A stretch of 12,406 nt of DNA, taken from NCBI GenBank assembly GCA_947491175.1, contig CANLIF010000029.1, positions 1 to 12,406 on the forward strand, in the 5' to 3' direction. Origin of the DNA: Actinomycetota bacterium (lineage in GTDB: Bacteria > Actinomycetota > Actinomycetes > S36-B12 > UBA5976). The notes below the pieces were generated by a model. The model saw nothing but the letters and a program-made list of their open reading frames with translations, did not search any database and had not been told where the DNA came from. The translations under genes and the position numbers were made by a program. Numbering within the stretch: position 1 is the first letter of the stretch; each line of letters begins with the position of its first letter. Positions 5,956 through 12,406 of the stretch are shown piece after piece.

Positions 5956-6836
5956 CTTGCGTAAGCCGAAGGGTTTGCAGAATATGCCTTTAGGCAACCA
6001 GGCGCACAGAACCAAACAGTTTGGCCTTCGATTTCTGCGTGAATTGATTCTGGCAACATCGCCACAGTCATATTGCAAACCGGGTCAATAGCGGTTTCAA
6101 AAGCTGGCTTAGCCGGTGCTGACTCAGATTGATTTGCAGCCGCTTGAACCATCTCAGCAAGAATCGAGATCGCGATGTGATCTGGCTTAGTTGCACCGAT
6201 ATCAAGTCCGGCCGGAGAAAAGATTGACGCTTTCTGTTCTGGAGTCAAAGTAAGCATGTCAATAACTGATGCGCCACGCTTACGGCTTGCCACCAAACCA
6301 ACGTAAGGAACGCCGGCTAAAACTGCAGCTTCGAGCAGCATGGTTTCATCTTCGCGCCCGTGAGCTGCAACGATGACTGCAAAAGTGTTGTTCAAGTCGA
6401 CCTCGGAACTCCACTCAACCATTTCGTAACCAGCTCCTGGTCCCTGCTTAAGCAACGAACCTGAAATTGGGCTATCTCCATAAATTGCTACTACTGGTGC
6501 TGGCATGATTGGCTCCAAAAATATCTCTAAAGTTCCACCCGAAAGGCATGGATTGTGAACAGTTCGTTTTCCTGCTTGCGTGTCGATTTCGGGCATTGGC
6601 GCGATCCGAAGCAGGATTGGAATTCCCTCTTCAAGCAAGGAAACGCTTTGGGATCTAACGGTTGAGTCAGAACAGGATCCTCCAACGAAACCTTCCATGG
6701 TTCCATCAGAGAAAATGATTGCTTCATCCCCTGGCTTTGCCGAGGTTGGTTTTTCGGCAAGCACTACGCGGGCGTGAACATATGGGGTGCGAGACTTCTG
6801 CAGCTCTGCAATCCGCGATGCCAGAATCTTTGGCAT
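5952..6836 (-). CDS. XdhC/CoxI-family molybdoenzyme maturation protein with C-terminal YHS domain
   Basis: XdhC-family proteins bind molybdenum cofactor, help sulfurate it and pass it to xanthine dehydrogenase- or CO dehydrogenase-type enzymes. The 294-aa product has an XdhC/CoxI N-domain with PTSAKPGDEAII (30-41), GFVGGSCSDSTV (49-60) and CLSGGTLEIFLEP (97-109). A Rossmann-like C-domain follows, with VGLVASRKRG (179-188), SPAGLDIGA (207-215) and HIAISILAEMV (220-230). After a linker, a YHS metal-binding domain reads DPVCNMTV (251-258) to VWFCAPGCLKAY (274-285), with Cys254, Cys277 and Cys281. I start at ATG 6836, which has GGGAGG (6842-6847) 5 nt upstream; the in-frame GTG at 6842 would overlap that site. 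It lies 67 nt after the TSUP gene, so it is probably last in the moaE operon. It is clearly different from the second XdhC at 10697. Confidence 0.88.
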   Translation of the reverse strand: MPKILASRIAELQKSRTPYVHARVVLAEKPTSAKPGDEAIIFSDGTMEGFVGGSCSDSTVRSQSVSLLEEGIPILLRIAPMPEIDTQAGKRTVHNPCLSGGTLEIFLEPIMPAPVVAIYGDSPISGSLLKQGPGAGYEMVEWSSEVDLNNTFAVIVAAHGREDETMLLEAAVLAGVPYVGLVASRKRGASVIDMLTLTPEQKASIFSPAGLDIGATKPDHIAISILAEMVQAAANQSESAPAKPAFETAIDPVCNMTVAMLPESIHAEIEGQTVWFCAPGCLKAYSANPSAYAS

Positions 6837-6903
6837 GTCCACCTCCCGAGTTACCTCTTAATTATGCGCGTAAAACCAAGTCTTCGCGATTTTCCTATTA
6901 TTT

Positions 6904-7653
6904 CTAGAGATTAAAGATGAGTTTTGCGCTGGCAATGATCAGAACCAAACCTAAGGCGCGACGAACACCCTCGTTTGAGAATCGTTTGATTCCAAGTCGA
7001 GTACCAATTAATGCCCCAATGATTACAGCTAGCGCATAAATCCATAGCGCATCAGGAAGGTTTGATACCGACGAAATGTGTCCCAAAAGACCAAACACCG
7101 AATTAGTCAGAATAAACAAAGCGGCGGTACCAGATGCACCTTTAACTGAAGTCCAGCCAAAGAAAAGAATCAATGGCGACAAGAAGATACCGCCACCCGT
7201 TCCAGTTAGACCTGAAAGCAGCCCAATGAATGCACCGGTGAGTATCGAAATTGCAACATGTGGATGCTTAGGTTCGCCTTGCAACTTAGGTGCCAACTGG
7301 AATAGAAACATCACACCAGCAAATAGCAGGATGAACCCGACGATCGGCTTGTAAATGTTTCCTGGAAGATTGATTGATCCACCCAAGAAAGACATTGGGA
7401 TCGCGCCAATTGCTAGCGGTAGATACAGCTTTAAATCAAACAGTTTGGCGGAGATGTAGCGAAAGCTTGTGTACGAAGAGACAATAATGTTCAGCGCTAG
7501 CGCTGTTGGCTTTATAACTTGAGTTGGAACTCCAAACAGCGACATGATGGCGATGTAAACCGAAGAGCCAGCATGTCCTACCGAGGTATAGAGAATCGCA
7601 CCGAACATTAAGCACAGTGCGATTAAGTAGTCGGTGGTTTGCAGATTAAGCAT
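6904..7653 (-). CDS. TSUP (TauE/SafE) family membrane transporter
   Basis: A polytopic inner-membrane protein of the TSUP family, whose members move sulfite, sulfonates, thiosulfate or other small anions. The 249-aa protein is mostly hydrophobic, with about eight membrane segments (near 8-38, 46-62, 74-92, 102-120, 133-165, 174-193, 203-223, 231-247). The two family repeats are seen as SVGHAGSSVY (24-33) and LTGTGGGIFLSPLIL (149-163) with GASGTAALFILTNS (172-185). I start at ATG 7653, one base after the moaD stop, with a GGGGGG ribosome site 4 nt before it; the longer frame would overlap moaD by 52 bp. Tight coupling to moaD implies a role tied to molybdenum cofactor or molybdoenzyme physiology, perhaps sulfur or oxyanion handling. 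The substrate is unknown. Confidence 0.87.
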   Translation of the reverse strand: MLNLQTTDYLIALCLMFGAILYTSVGHAGSSVYIAIMSLFGVPTQVIKPTALALNIIVSSYTSFRYISAKLFDLKLYLPLAIGAIPMSFLGGSINLPGNIYKPIVGFILLFAGVMFLFQLAPKLQGEPKHPHVAISILTGAFIGLLSGLTGTGGGIFLSPLILFFGWTSVKGASGTAALFILTNSVFGLLGHISSVSNLPDALWIYALAVIIGALIGTRLGIKRFSNEGVRRALGLVLIIASAKLIFNL

Positions 7654-7654
7654 T

Positions 7655-7894
7655 TCACCCCCCTGCGAATGGAGGCAAAACATCAAGGGTTGAGCCATCC
7701 GCCACAATAATACTTAAGTCACGCAGCGATACTTCATCCAATAAATAACTGCATTGTGGTAGCACCTGACCCAACTTTGGATGTATCGCTGCGGCTTGAT
7801 CCAGGATGTGCATTGCAGAAGAAGATTCCAAAGAAATTTCATTTACTCCTGCTGCTGCGCGCGCGCCAGCAAAAAATCTAACTATTACAGCCAC
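7655..7894 (-). CDS. moaD: Molybdopterin synthase sulfur carrier subunit MoaD
   Basis: MoaD is the small ubiquitin-like subunit of molybdopterin synthase; its C-terminal Gly-Gly becomes a thiocarboxylate that supplies the dithiolene sulfurs. The 79-aa product starts AVIVRFFAGARAAAGV (2-17), has LRDLSIIVADGSTLDVLPP (57-75) and ends FAGG, the required Gly-Gly terminus. The start is GTG at 7894, 3 nt after the moaA stop. It is followed by the TSUP gene after one base (TGA A ATG). The activating enzyme MoeB or an equivalent is not in the window. Confidence 0.93.
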   Translation of the reverse strand: MAVIVRFFAGARAAAGVNEISLESSSAMHILDQAAAIHPKLGQVLPQCSYLLDEVSLRDLSIIVADGSTLDVLPPFAGG

Positions 7895-7897
7895 GAA

Positions 7898-8899
7898 CTA
7901 ACCGCCTATGGCTGACATTGGCCGAACTGGCTGAATGAAACTTGGGTCGTTAATTCCATGTCCTGGAAGTTTTGCTAAAACTGTTTTGCCAAATCGAGTT
8001 GCAATTTCAGCGCGCTTTTCTTCGTCCGTGCCATCGGATTCCCGAAGTACTAGTCGCAAATCTGTCTCACTGGTTGCAAATAGGCAAGATCGCAATTGAC
8101 CATCAGAAGTTAAGCGAAGGCGATCGCATGCGCCACAAAACGGCCTAGTAACACTTGCAATGATTCCGACGGTTTCTGGACCACCGTTGATCAAGAATTC
8201 TTCGGCAGGTGCTGAGCCGCGGGCTTCAACTGGAGTCAAAGAGAAAACTGGATTCAAAGCATGGAATACATCGTCAGCCGTAACCATCGTCGAACGATCC
8301 CAAATACCGCCGGCATCTAATGGCATTTGCTCAATGAAGCGAAGTTTGAATCCTTCATCAAGTGCCCACTTAAGTAGTCCAACTGACTCATCATCATTAA
8401 CACCTGGCATAAGTACTGTGTTGATTTTGATTGGAGTTAAGTCAGCATCACGTGCGGCTTTTAATCCTTTTAAGACATCTTCAAAGCGATCGCGATAAGT
8501 CATGGATTTAAAACGTTCAGCGCTCAAAGTATCAAGGGAAACATTTACTCGCTCAAGGCCCGCATCCTTAAGTGGCTGAGCCAGCGCTGCAAGACGAATT
8601 CCATTTGTTGTTAGCGAAAGTTTTGGTGGATTGGGCAAACTATTTATTCGCGCAACGATGTCTACGATGTCTGGGCGCAGCAATGGTTCGCCACCTGTTA
8701 GGCGGACTTCATCAATTCCAGCATCGATTCCAACTTCAAGGATTGTCATTAACTCATCAGTTGTCAGCAAATCTTCGGTTGGCATCCAAGCCGCAAAGTC
8801 ATGTGGCATGCAGTAGGTGCAACGCAAGTTACAACGATCAGTAAGTGAGACCCGGATGTCGCGATGAACTCGGCCAAATGTGTCAATCAAGGTACTCAT
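7898..8899 (-). CDS. moaA: GTP 3',8-cyclase MoaA (radical SAM)
   Basis: MoaA catalyses the first step of molybdenum cofactor synthesis, converting GTP to 3',8-cyclo-GTP, which MoaC turns into cyclic pyranopterin monophosphate. The 333-aa protein has the radical-SAM cluster Cys23-x3-Cys27-x2-Cys30 (DRCNLRCTYC), the SAM-binding RLTGGEPLLRPD (66-77) and TTNG (97-100). Its second [4Fe-4S] site is Cys255, Cys258 and Cys272 (FCGACDRLRLTSDGQLRSC), and it ends in the Gly-Gly tail seen in active MoaA. The ATG at 8899 overlaps the moaE stop (ATGA) and matches the homologous MSTLIDTFGR start; an upstream ATG at 8914 is less likely. moaC is not in the window. Confidence 0.96.
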   Translation of the reverse strand: MSTLIDTFGRVHRDIRVSLTDRCNLRCTYCMPHDFAAWMPTEDLLTTDELMTILEVGIDAGIDEVRLTGGEPLLRPDIVDIVARINSLPNPPKLSLTTNGIRLAALAQPLKDAGLERVNVSLDTLSAERFKSMTYRDRFEDVLKGLKAARDADLTPIKINTVLMPGVNDDESVGLLKWALDEGFKLRFIEQMPLDAGGIWDRSTMVTADDVFHALNPVFSLTPVEARGSAPAEEFLINGGPETVGIIASVTRPFCGACDRLRLTSDGQLRSCLFATSETDLRLVLRESDGTDEEKRAEIATRFGKTVLAKLPGHGINDPSFIQPVRPMSAIGG

Positions 8900-9318
8900 G
8901 CGCAGTTCACCCATTCATCAGTACCGTCGGCGAAAACCTGATGTTTCCAGATCGGAATTTGAGCTTTAACTTCATCTACTAAGGCAACGCAGGCATCAAA
9001 TGCCGCCTTGCGATGTTTTGCAGAAACTACCGCAACAAGCGCGGCTTCTCCAATTGCAATGTCCCCGTGGCGATGTGCGACAGCGACGTTGACAACTTCA
9101 AATTTAGCTGCGATTTCGCCAGCAACTTTTTCGAGCAACGCTTGAGCACTTGGGTGCGCCTCGTAAGAAAGGGATAAAACTTCTCGGCCATGATCGTTAT
9201 CTCGGACATCACCTGAGAATGTGACGATGGCGCCAGCTGTATCGGATCGAACTAATGCAGAAAGCTCTGAAACCGAGATCAGATCTGTGGTCACAAAAGC
9301 CCCCGAGACGTTAGACAT
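8896..9318 (-). CDS. moaE: Molybdopterin synthase catalytic subunit MoaE
   Basis: MoaE is the large subunit of molybdopterin synthase; it transfers sulfur from MoaD to precursor Z. The 140-aa product has GAIVTFSGDVRDNDHGREV (29-47), LSYEAHPSA (50-58), HRHGDIAIGE (82-91) and the active-site region KHRKAAFDACVALVDEVKAQIPIWKHQ (101-127) with Lys118 and Lys125. It heads the minus-strand operon moaE-moaA-moaD-TSUP-xdhC. There is no strong Shine-Dalgarno sequence. GATAAT ends 6 nt before the ATG, again suggesting a leaderless transcript. Confidence 0.95.
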   Translation of the reverse strand: MSNVSGAFVTTDLISVSELSALVRSDTAGAIVTFSGDVRDNDHGREVLSLSYEAHPSAQALLEKVAGEIAAKFEVVNVAVAHRHGDIAIGEAALVAVVSAKHRKAAFDACVALVDEVKAQIPIWKHQVFADGTDEWVNCA

Positions 9319-9424
9319 GTCCTAATTATCGTGGGATTTGTCCGATTGCGATAGTGCAGGCCTGATTTCAATGGGATATACCCGCAACATGTCTCGCATT
9401 GTGAAAATCTAGAACAATAGAGGC
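9319..9424. promoter_or_regulatory. Divergent promoter region between moaE and moeA
   Basis: These 106 bp separate the heads of the two Moco transcription units. Toward moaE the minus strand has GATAAT at 9325-9330, 6 nt before the ATG. Toward moeA the plus strand has AACAAT at 9413-9418, 6 nt before the ATG; the AGAGG at 9419-9423 is too close to serve as a normal ribosome site. No structured leader of Moco-riboswitch size can fit ahead of either start. Shared control of both arms from this region is plausible. Confidence 0.4.
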
Positions 9425-10621
9425 ATGAGTACTGGCCCTGAGTTCGAAGTTACCTGGGAGCAAGCACGGCAATTGGCACACCAAAGTGCCACCACCACAG
9501 CTACGGTCACTTTGCCGTTGCAACAATCTGCTGGCCACGTTCTTGCCCAAGATGTCCTCGCCTTAGGTGACATGCCCCCATTTGCTGCTTCGCGCATTGA
9601 CGGATGGGCCGTTAGTGGTTCTGGTCCCTGGACTCGAATCGGGGACGCCTTGGCCGGTCATGAGTTTATTGAAAAACTTTCAGCTGGTGAATGTGTTCAC
9701 ATTGCAACTGGCGCAGTTATGCCAAATGGGGCAACCGCTGCATTAAAGGACGAAGAAAGTCAGATCGATGGCGAGTCAGTATGTGCAATCGATGGCGCTG
9801 CTGGATTACTCGACGAATCCGGTGCGCTCCCCTATTTTCACGATGTCAGGCCAAGTGGTTACGAAGCAAAGATCGGCGAAGTTTTAATTCCAAAAGGCAC
9901 AAAACTAACGCCAGCCATCATTGGAGTTGCTGCCGCTGGTGGCCATGACGAATTAGTTGTGTTCCGAAAACTTGTTGTTGATGTATTTGTCTTTGGTGAC
10001 GAACTTTTGAGTTCGGGTCCATCGCGGGATGGAAAAGTTAGAGATTCACTTGGTCCACAACTTCCACTTTGGATTGATTACATAGGTGCTGAGTTAAATC
10101 AAGTAAAACTAGTTGCCGATACCCTCGAAGATCATTTCGCTGCGATCTCGACATCAAAAGCAGATCTAATTGTGACAACTGGTGGCACTGCTGCTGGACC
10201 AGTTGATCACTTGCACAACGCAATCGTGGATGCCGGTGGCAGTTTCATTATTGATGCAGTCTTAGTTCGTCCCGGTTATCACCAACTAATGGCAAAAATT
10301 GGAGATCGCCATTTAATTGGTCTGCCTGGCAATCCGCAATCCGCTGTGATTGGTCTGTTGAGTTTGGCTGTGCCATTTATTGCTGGAGCAAACGGTCAAT
10401 CGCTGCCCGCACTTGATACTTGCCAAATCAGCATGGCACTTAAAGGGCCGGCACGAGAAGTGCGCTTGGCTTTATGTTCGTTGGAATCCAATATCGCAAC
10501 ACCACTTGAGCATCTGGATTCTTCAATGTTGCGAGGTTTTGTTAAGGCCAATGGGTATGCAGTGCTTCCTGCCGGTGGTGCAGAAGCAGGCCAGATCGTT
10601 CCTTGGCTCAATCTGCCTTAG
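9425..10621 (+). CDS. moeA: Molybdopterin molybdenumtransferase MoeA
   Basis: MoeA inserts molybdate into adenylylated molybdopterin. The 398-aa product shows MoeA motifs in order: DMPPFAASRIDGWAV (49-63), HIATGAVMPNGA (92-103), RPSGYEAKIGEVLIPKGTKL (142-161), the MoCF-binding domain with FGDELLSSG (190-198) and TTGGTAAGPVDHLH (251-264), and GLPGNPQSAVIG (299-310). The C-terminal domain follows. The TGGTAAGPVD form differs from the TGGVSVG of E. coli MoeA, but such a variant is familiar in actinobacterial MoeA. It is the first gene of the plus-strand arm. A MogA/MoaB adenylyltransferase is not in the window. Confidence 0.94.
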   Translation: MSTGPEFEVTWEQARQLAHQSATTTATVTLPLQQSAGHVLAQDVLALGDMPPFAASRIDGWAVSGSGPWTRIGDALAGHEFIEKLSAGECVHIATGAVMPNGATAALKDEESQIDGESVCAIDGAAGLLDESGALPYFHDVRPSGYEAKIGEVLIPKGTKLTPAIIGVAAAGGHDELVVFRKLVVDVFVFGDELLSSGPSRDGKVRDSLGPQLPLWIDYIGAELNQVKLVADTLEDHFAAISTSKADLIVTTGGTAAGPVDHLHNAIVDAGGSFIIDAVLVRPGYHQLMAKIGDRHLIGLPGNPQSAVIGLLSLAVPFIAGANGQSLPALDTCQISMALKGPAREVRLALCSLESNIATPLEHLDSSMLRGFVKANGYAVLPAGGAEAGQIVPWLNLP

Positions 10622-10696
10622 GGTTATGGAAAGCCGACATATCGCCTGCAATTAATTTTTCCTAAATCAATCGCCTTAAACCAATAGGACAGCACC
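10622..10696 (+). other. Spacer between moeA and xdhC/coxI
   Basis: This 75-bp AT-rich gap contains no gene. AGGA at 10686-10689 lies 7 nt before the GTG start of the next gene and is its likely ribosome binding site. I see no terminator, so read-through from moeA is likely; a weak internal promoter cannot be excluded. Confidence 0.4.
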
Positions 10697-11803
10697 GTGA
10701 AAGAAGTACTCGAGGACTTAATCGCCGCGTATAACTCAGGCGACACAACGGCAATGGCAACCGTAGTTCGCACCTGGCGTTCAGCGCCGCGTCCAGCTGG
10801 AGCTTCGATGATGGTTACCGCAACAGGTGAAGCAGTTGGCTCTGTTAGTGGTGGTTGCATTGAAGGCGCTGTTTATGAAATGGCTGGCGAAGTAATTGCT
10901 GACGGTGTGCCGCAATTTGAAAAGTATGGAATTAGTAACGATGATGCATTTGCAGTCGGATTAACTTGCGGTGGAATCCTAGAAGTTTTCGTCGAGCAAA
11001 TCTCTTCCGAGACTTGGCCAGAACTTCCTGATCTATATGCCAGTGTGCAAGCAGATCAGCCGGTTGCCGTTGCAACTGTTGTGAATGGCACAGCACATGT
11101 TGGCAAGCACTTAGTTGTTTGGCCCGATCGAACTGCCGGTGACTTGGGCAGCGACCGACTCAATTCTGCAGTTGGCGCTGACGTGCTTGGGTTGCTGGAG
11201 TCTGGCACCACAGGTTTCTTGCATTACGGTTCAGATGGCGAGCGCCTTGAAGGTGACTTAGAGATTTTCGTTTCTACGTTTGCCCCAAAACCTCGAATGC
11301 TAGTTTTCGGCGCTATTGATTTTGCAACCGCTGTAGCTAAGGCCGGAAAGTTTCTTGGTTTTCACGTAACAGTTTGTGATGCCCGGGAAGTTTTTGCCAC
11401 AAAGAAGCGCTTCCCCGATGCTGATGAAGTAATCAATGACTGGCCACATCGTTGGCTAGCAACTCAGGAAGTCGATTCCCGAACTGTGATTTGCATTCTG
11501 ACGCATGATCCTAAATTTGATGTGCCGGTTGTAATTGAAGCGTTAAAAACTAACGCTGCTTACATTGGTGCGATGGGTTCTCGTAAGACTCATGATGATC
11601 GAGTTGCTCGCTTACTTGAAGCTGGTGTTGATCCAGAAGACTTGAAGCGGGTTAAATCTCCAATCGGCTTGGATTTGGGTGCTCGCACACCAGAAGAAAC
11701 TGCGATCTCGATTTTGGCTGAAGTGATTCAAGATCGCTGGGGCGGGTCTGGAAAGAACTTGGCGCAAACTGAAGGAACTATTCATCCTGGCGCACCACGA
11801 TGA
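10697..11803 (+). CDS. XdhC/CoxI-family molybdoenzyme maturation protein
   Basis: Second XdhC-family protein of the locus, expected to bind Moco and deliver it, after sulfuration, to a xanthine dehydrogenase/CO dehydrogenase-family enzyme. The 368-aa product has the classical N-domain with APRPAGASMMV (30-40), GSVSGGCIEGAVYE (48-61) and LTCGGILEVFVEQ (89-101). The Rossmann C-domain has RMLVFGAIDFA (200-210), YIGAMGSRKTHDDRVARL (289-306) and SPIGLDLGARTPEETAISILAE (321-342). The start is GTG at 10697 with an AGGA site. The stop overlaps the next gene by 4 nt (ATGA), so the two are coupled. Compared with the protein encoded at 5952-6836 it lacks a YHS domain and keeps the GGC-IEG and TCGG motifs. 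The target enzyme genes are probably near, beyond the window. Confidence 0.92.
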   Translation: MKEVLEDLIAAYNSGDTTAMATVVRTWRSAPRPAGASMMVTATGEAVGSVSGGCIEGAVYEMAGEVIADGVPQFEKYGISNDDAFAVGLTCGGILEVFVEQISSETWPELPDLYASVQADQPVAVATVVNGTAHVGKHLVVWPDRTAGDLGSDRLNSAVGADVLGLLESGTTGFLHYGSDGERLEGDLEIFVSTFAPKPRMLVFGAIDFATAVAKAGKFLGFHVTVCDAREVFATKKRFPDADEVINDWPHRWLATQEVDSRTVICILTHDPKFDVPVVIEALKTNAAYIGAMGSRKTHDDRVARLLEAGVDPEDLKRVKSPIGLDLGARTPEETAISILAEVIQDRWGGSGKNLAQTEGTIHPGAPR

Positions 11804-12345
11804 CAACTGCTGGATTGATACTTGCCGCCGGAGAAGGCAAGCGATTCGGCGGGCCGAAAGCGCCCTATGTTCATAACGGGGAACGACTTGTGGACCGAGC
11901 AGTTTCAGTCTTGACAGCTGCAGGATGTAATCCGATATTCGTAGTCCTTGGCGCTTGGGTTGGCGAAGTCCCAGGTGCAACTGTTTTGGAAAATGATCAA
12001 TGGCCAACTGGCATGGGTTCCTCGTTGCAAGTTGGGTTGTCACATTTGAATTCTGAACCGGGAATTGATGAAGTTGTCGTTTCCTTGGTGGATTTACCTG
12101 GACTTACTTCGGTTGCAGTTTCTCGAATTGTTGAAACTCCAGGAGACATTGTTGTTGCCGCATATGATGCAAAGCGTGGACACCCTGTGAAGTTTGCAAG
12201 TGCAACTTGGCCAGAGTTAATCAAGACTGCAACTGGAGATCAAGGCGCACGTTCCTATATTGCTGAGCACCCTGATCAAATAGTGCTGGTTGAAGTTGGC
12301 GATGTGGCAACTGGCGAAGACATGGATGTTAGGCCAAATACCTAA
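11800..12345 (+). CDS. MobA/MocA-like molybdopterin nucleotidyltransferase
   Basis: Likely attaches a nucleotide to molybdenum cofactor; given the XdhC neighbours, CMP (MocA role, giving the MCD form used by CO dehydrogenase-type enzymes) is more likely than GMP. The 181-aa product has the nucleotide-binding LILAAGEGKRFGGPK (6-20), NDQWPTGMGSSLQVGL (65-80), metal-site VSLVDLPGL (94-102), RGHPVKF (126-132), GDQGARSYI (146-154) and GDVATGEDMDV (167-177). It starts in a 4-nt overlap with the upstream xdhC and is last in the plus-strand arm. The C-terminus is short, lacking the longer tail after the DMD element. CTP or GTP use cannot be decided from sequence alone. Confidence 0.87.
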   Translation: MTTAGLILAAGEGKRFGGPKAPYVHNGERLVDRAVSVLTAAGCNPIFVVLGAWVGEVPGATVLENDQWPTGMGSSLQVGLSHLNSEPGIDEVVVSLVDLPGLTSVAVSRIVETPGDIVVAAYDAKRGHPVKFASATWPELIKTATGDQGARSYIAEHPDQIVLVEVGDVATGEDMDVRPNT

Positions 12346-12406
12346 AGCCTGAATGAGCCAGATTAATGTCCTGCAGTTCCAGACTGTAGGCATTGGTTTG
12401 CACTAA
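12329..12406 (-). CDS. Possible C-terminal end of a convergent gene (cut by window edge)
   Basis: One minus-strand frame is open from the window end to a TAA at 12329-12331 and reads NAYSLELQDINLAHSGFRYLA before the stop, which has a protein-like composition. If real it would be the 3' end of a gene converging on, and overlapping by 17 bp, the mocA-like gene. Twenty-five codons are too few to identify a family, and the frame may be chance. Confidence 0.2.
   Translation of the reverse strand, partial: LVQTNAYSLELQDINLAHSGFRYLA
12370..12390. other. Hairpin downstream of the mocA-like gene
   Basis: CCTGCAGT and ACTGTAGG form an 8-bp stem (one G-U pair on the plus strand) around a 5-nt loop, 25 bp after the mocA-like stop. 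It lacks a run of T on either side, so it is at best a weak terminator or a transcript-end structure. Confidence 0.35.

Noticed and set aside
9319..9424. Molybdenum cofactor riboswitch upstream of moaE or moeA
   Set aside because: The probable transcription starts lie at or next to the ATGs, and 106 bp shared by two promoters leaves no room for the known large aptamer.
9368..9597. Minus-strand frames over the moeA 5' end
   Set aside because: They overlap strongly conserved moeA sequence and show no family-like features.
12353..12406. 17-codon plus-strand frame MSQINVLQFQTVGIGLH
   Set aside because: Very short, no Shine-Dalgarno sequence, overlaps the hairpin, and not recognisable.
1..12406. 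CRISPR arrays, tRNA/rRNA genes, transposases or integrases
   Set aside because: No regular direct repeats with spacers, no cloverleaf-like segment and no recombinase motif were seen.

Overview
The window looks like a chromosomal segment of a low-GC (roughly 46-48% by eye) actinobacterium, probably a freshwater planktonic lineage of the Nanopelagicales type. The evidence is the actinobacterial style of L19, S16 and RimM, a mycothiol-dependent maleylpyruvate-isomerase-family protein (mycothiol is an actinobacterial thiol), very tight gene packing, and several genes with a -10-like hexamer only 6-7 nt before the start codon, as expected for leaderless transcripts. The taxonomic placement is inference; no rRNA or tRNA gene was seen.

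Region 1 (1-5151, mostly minus strand) is the translation/secretion block. In transcription order it holds ffh, a terminator, then rpsP-khpA-rimM-trmD with 3-nt gaps or 1-nt overlap. The normal next gene, rplS, is present only as its first 60 codons at the window edge. A foreign-looking plus-strand gene for an N6-adenine methyltransferase (406-1275) sits between trmD and rplS, runs against the operon, and is lower in GC. The 220 bp upstream of it hold a protein-like broken reading frame, and 9-bp direct repeats lie at both edges of the interruption.

Region 2 (5152-5955) holds one plus-strand gene for a mycothiol-dependent DinB/MDMPI-fold enzyme. It is divergent from ffh across only 30 bp.

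Region 3 (5952-12345) is a molybdenum-cofactor and molybdoenzyme-maturation island. A minus-strand operon moaE-moaA-moaD-TSUP transporter-xdhC (with a C-terminal YHS domain) diverges from a plus-strand set moeA-xdhC/coxI-mocA-like nucleotidyltransferase. MoaA starts the cofactor from GTP, MoaD/MoaE make molybdopterin, MoeA inserts molybdate, the MocA-like enzyme would add a nucleotide (probably CMP), and the two XdhC-family proteins would sulfurate or deliver the cofactor to a xanthine dehydrogenase/CO dehydrogenase-family enzyme. moaC, moaB/mog, molybdate transport and the enzyme itself are not in the window. The last 60 bp hold a hairpin and possibly the 3' end of a convergent gene.

I found no rRNA, tRNA, CRISPR array, transposase or integrase. 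The best candidates for novelty are the methyltransferase insertion in a conserved ribosomal operon and the two-XdhC Moco island with a YHS fusion and an embedded TSUP transporter.
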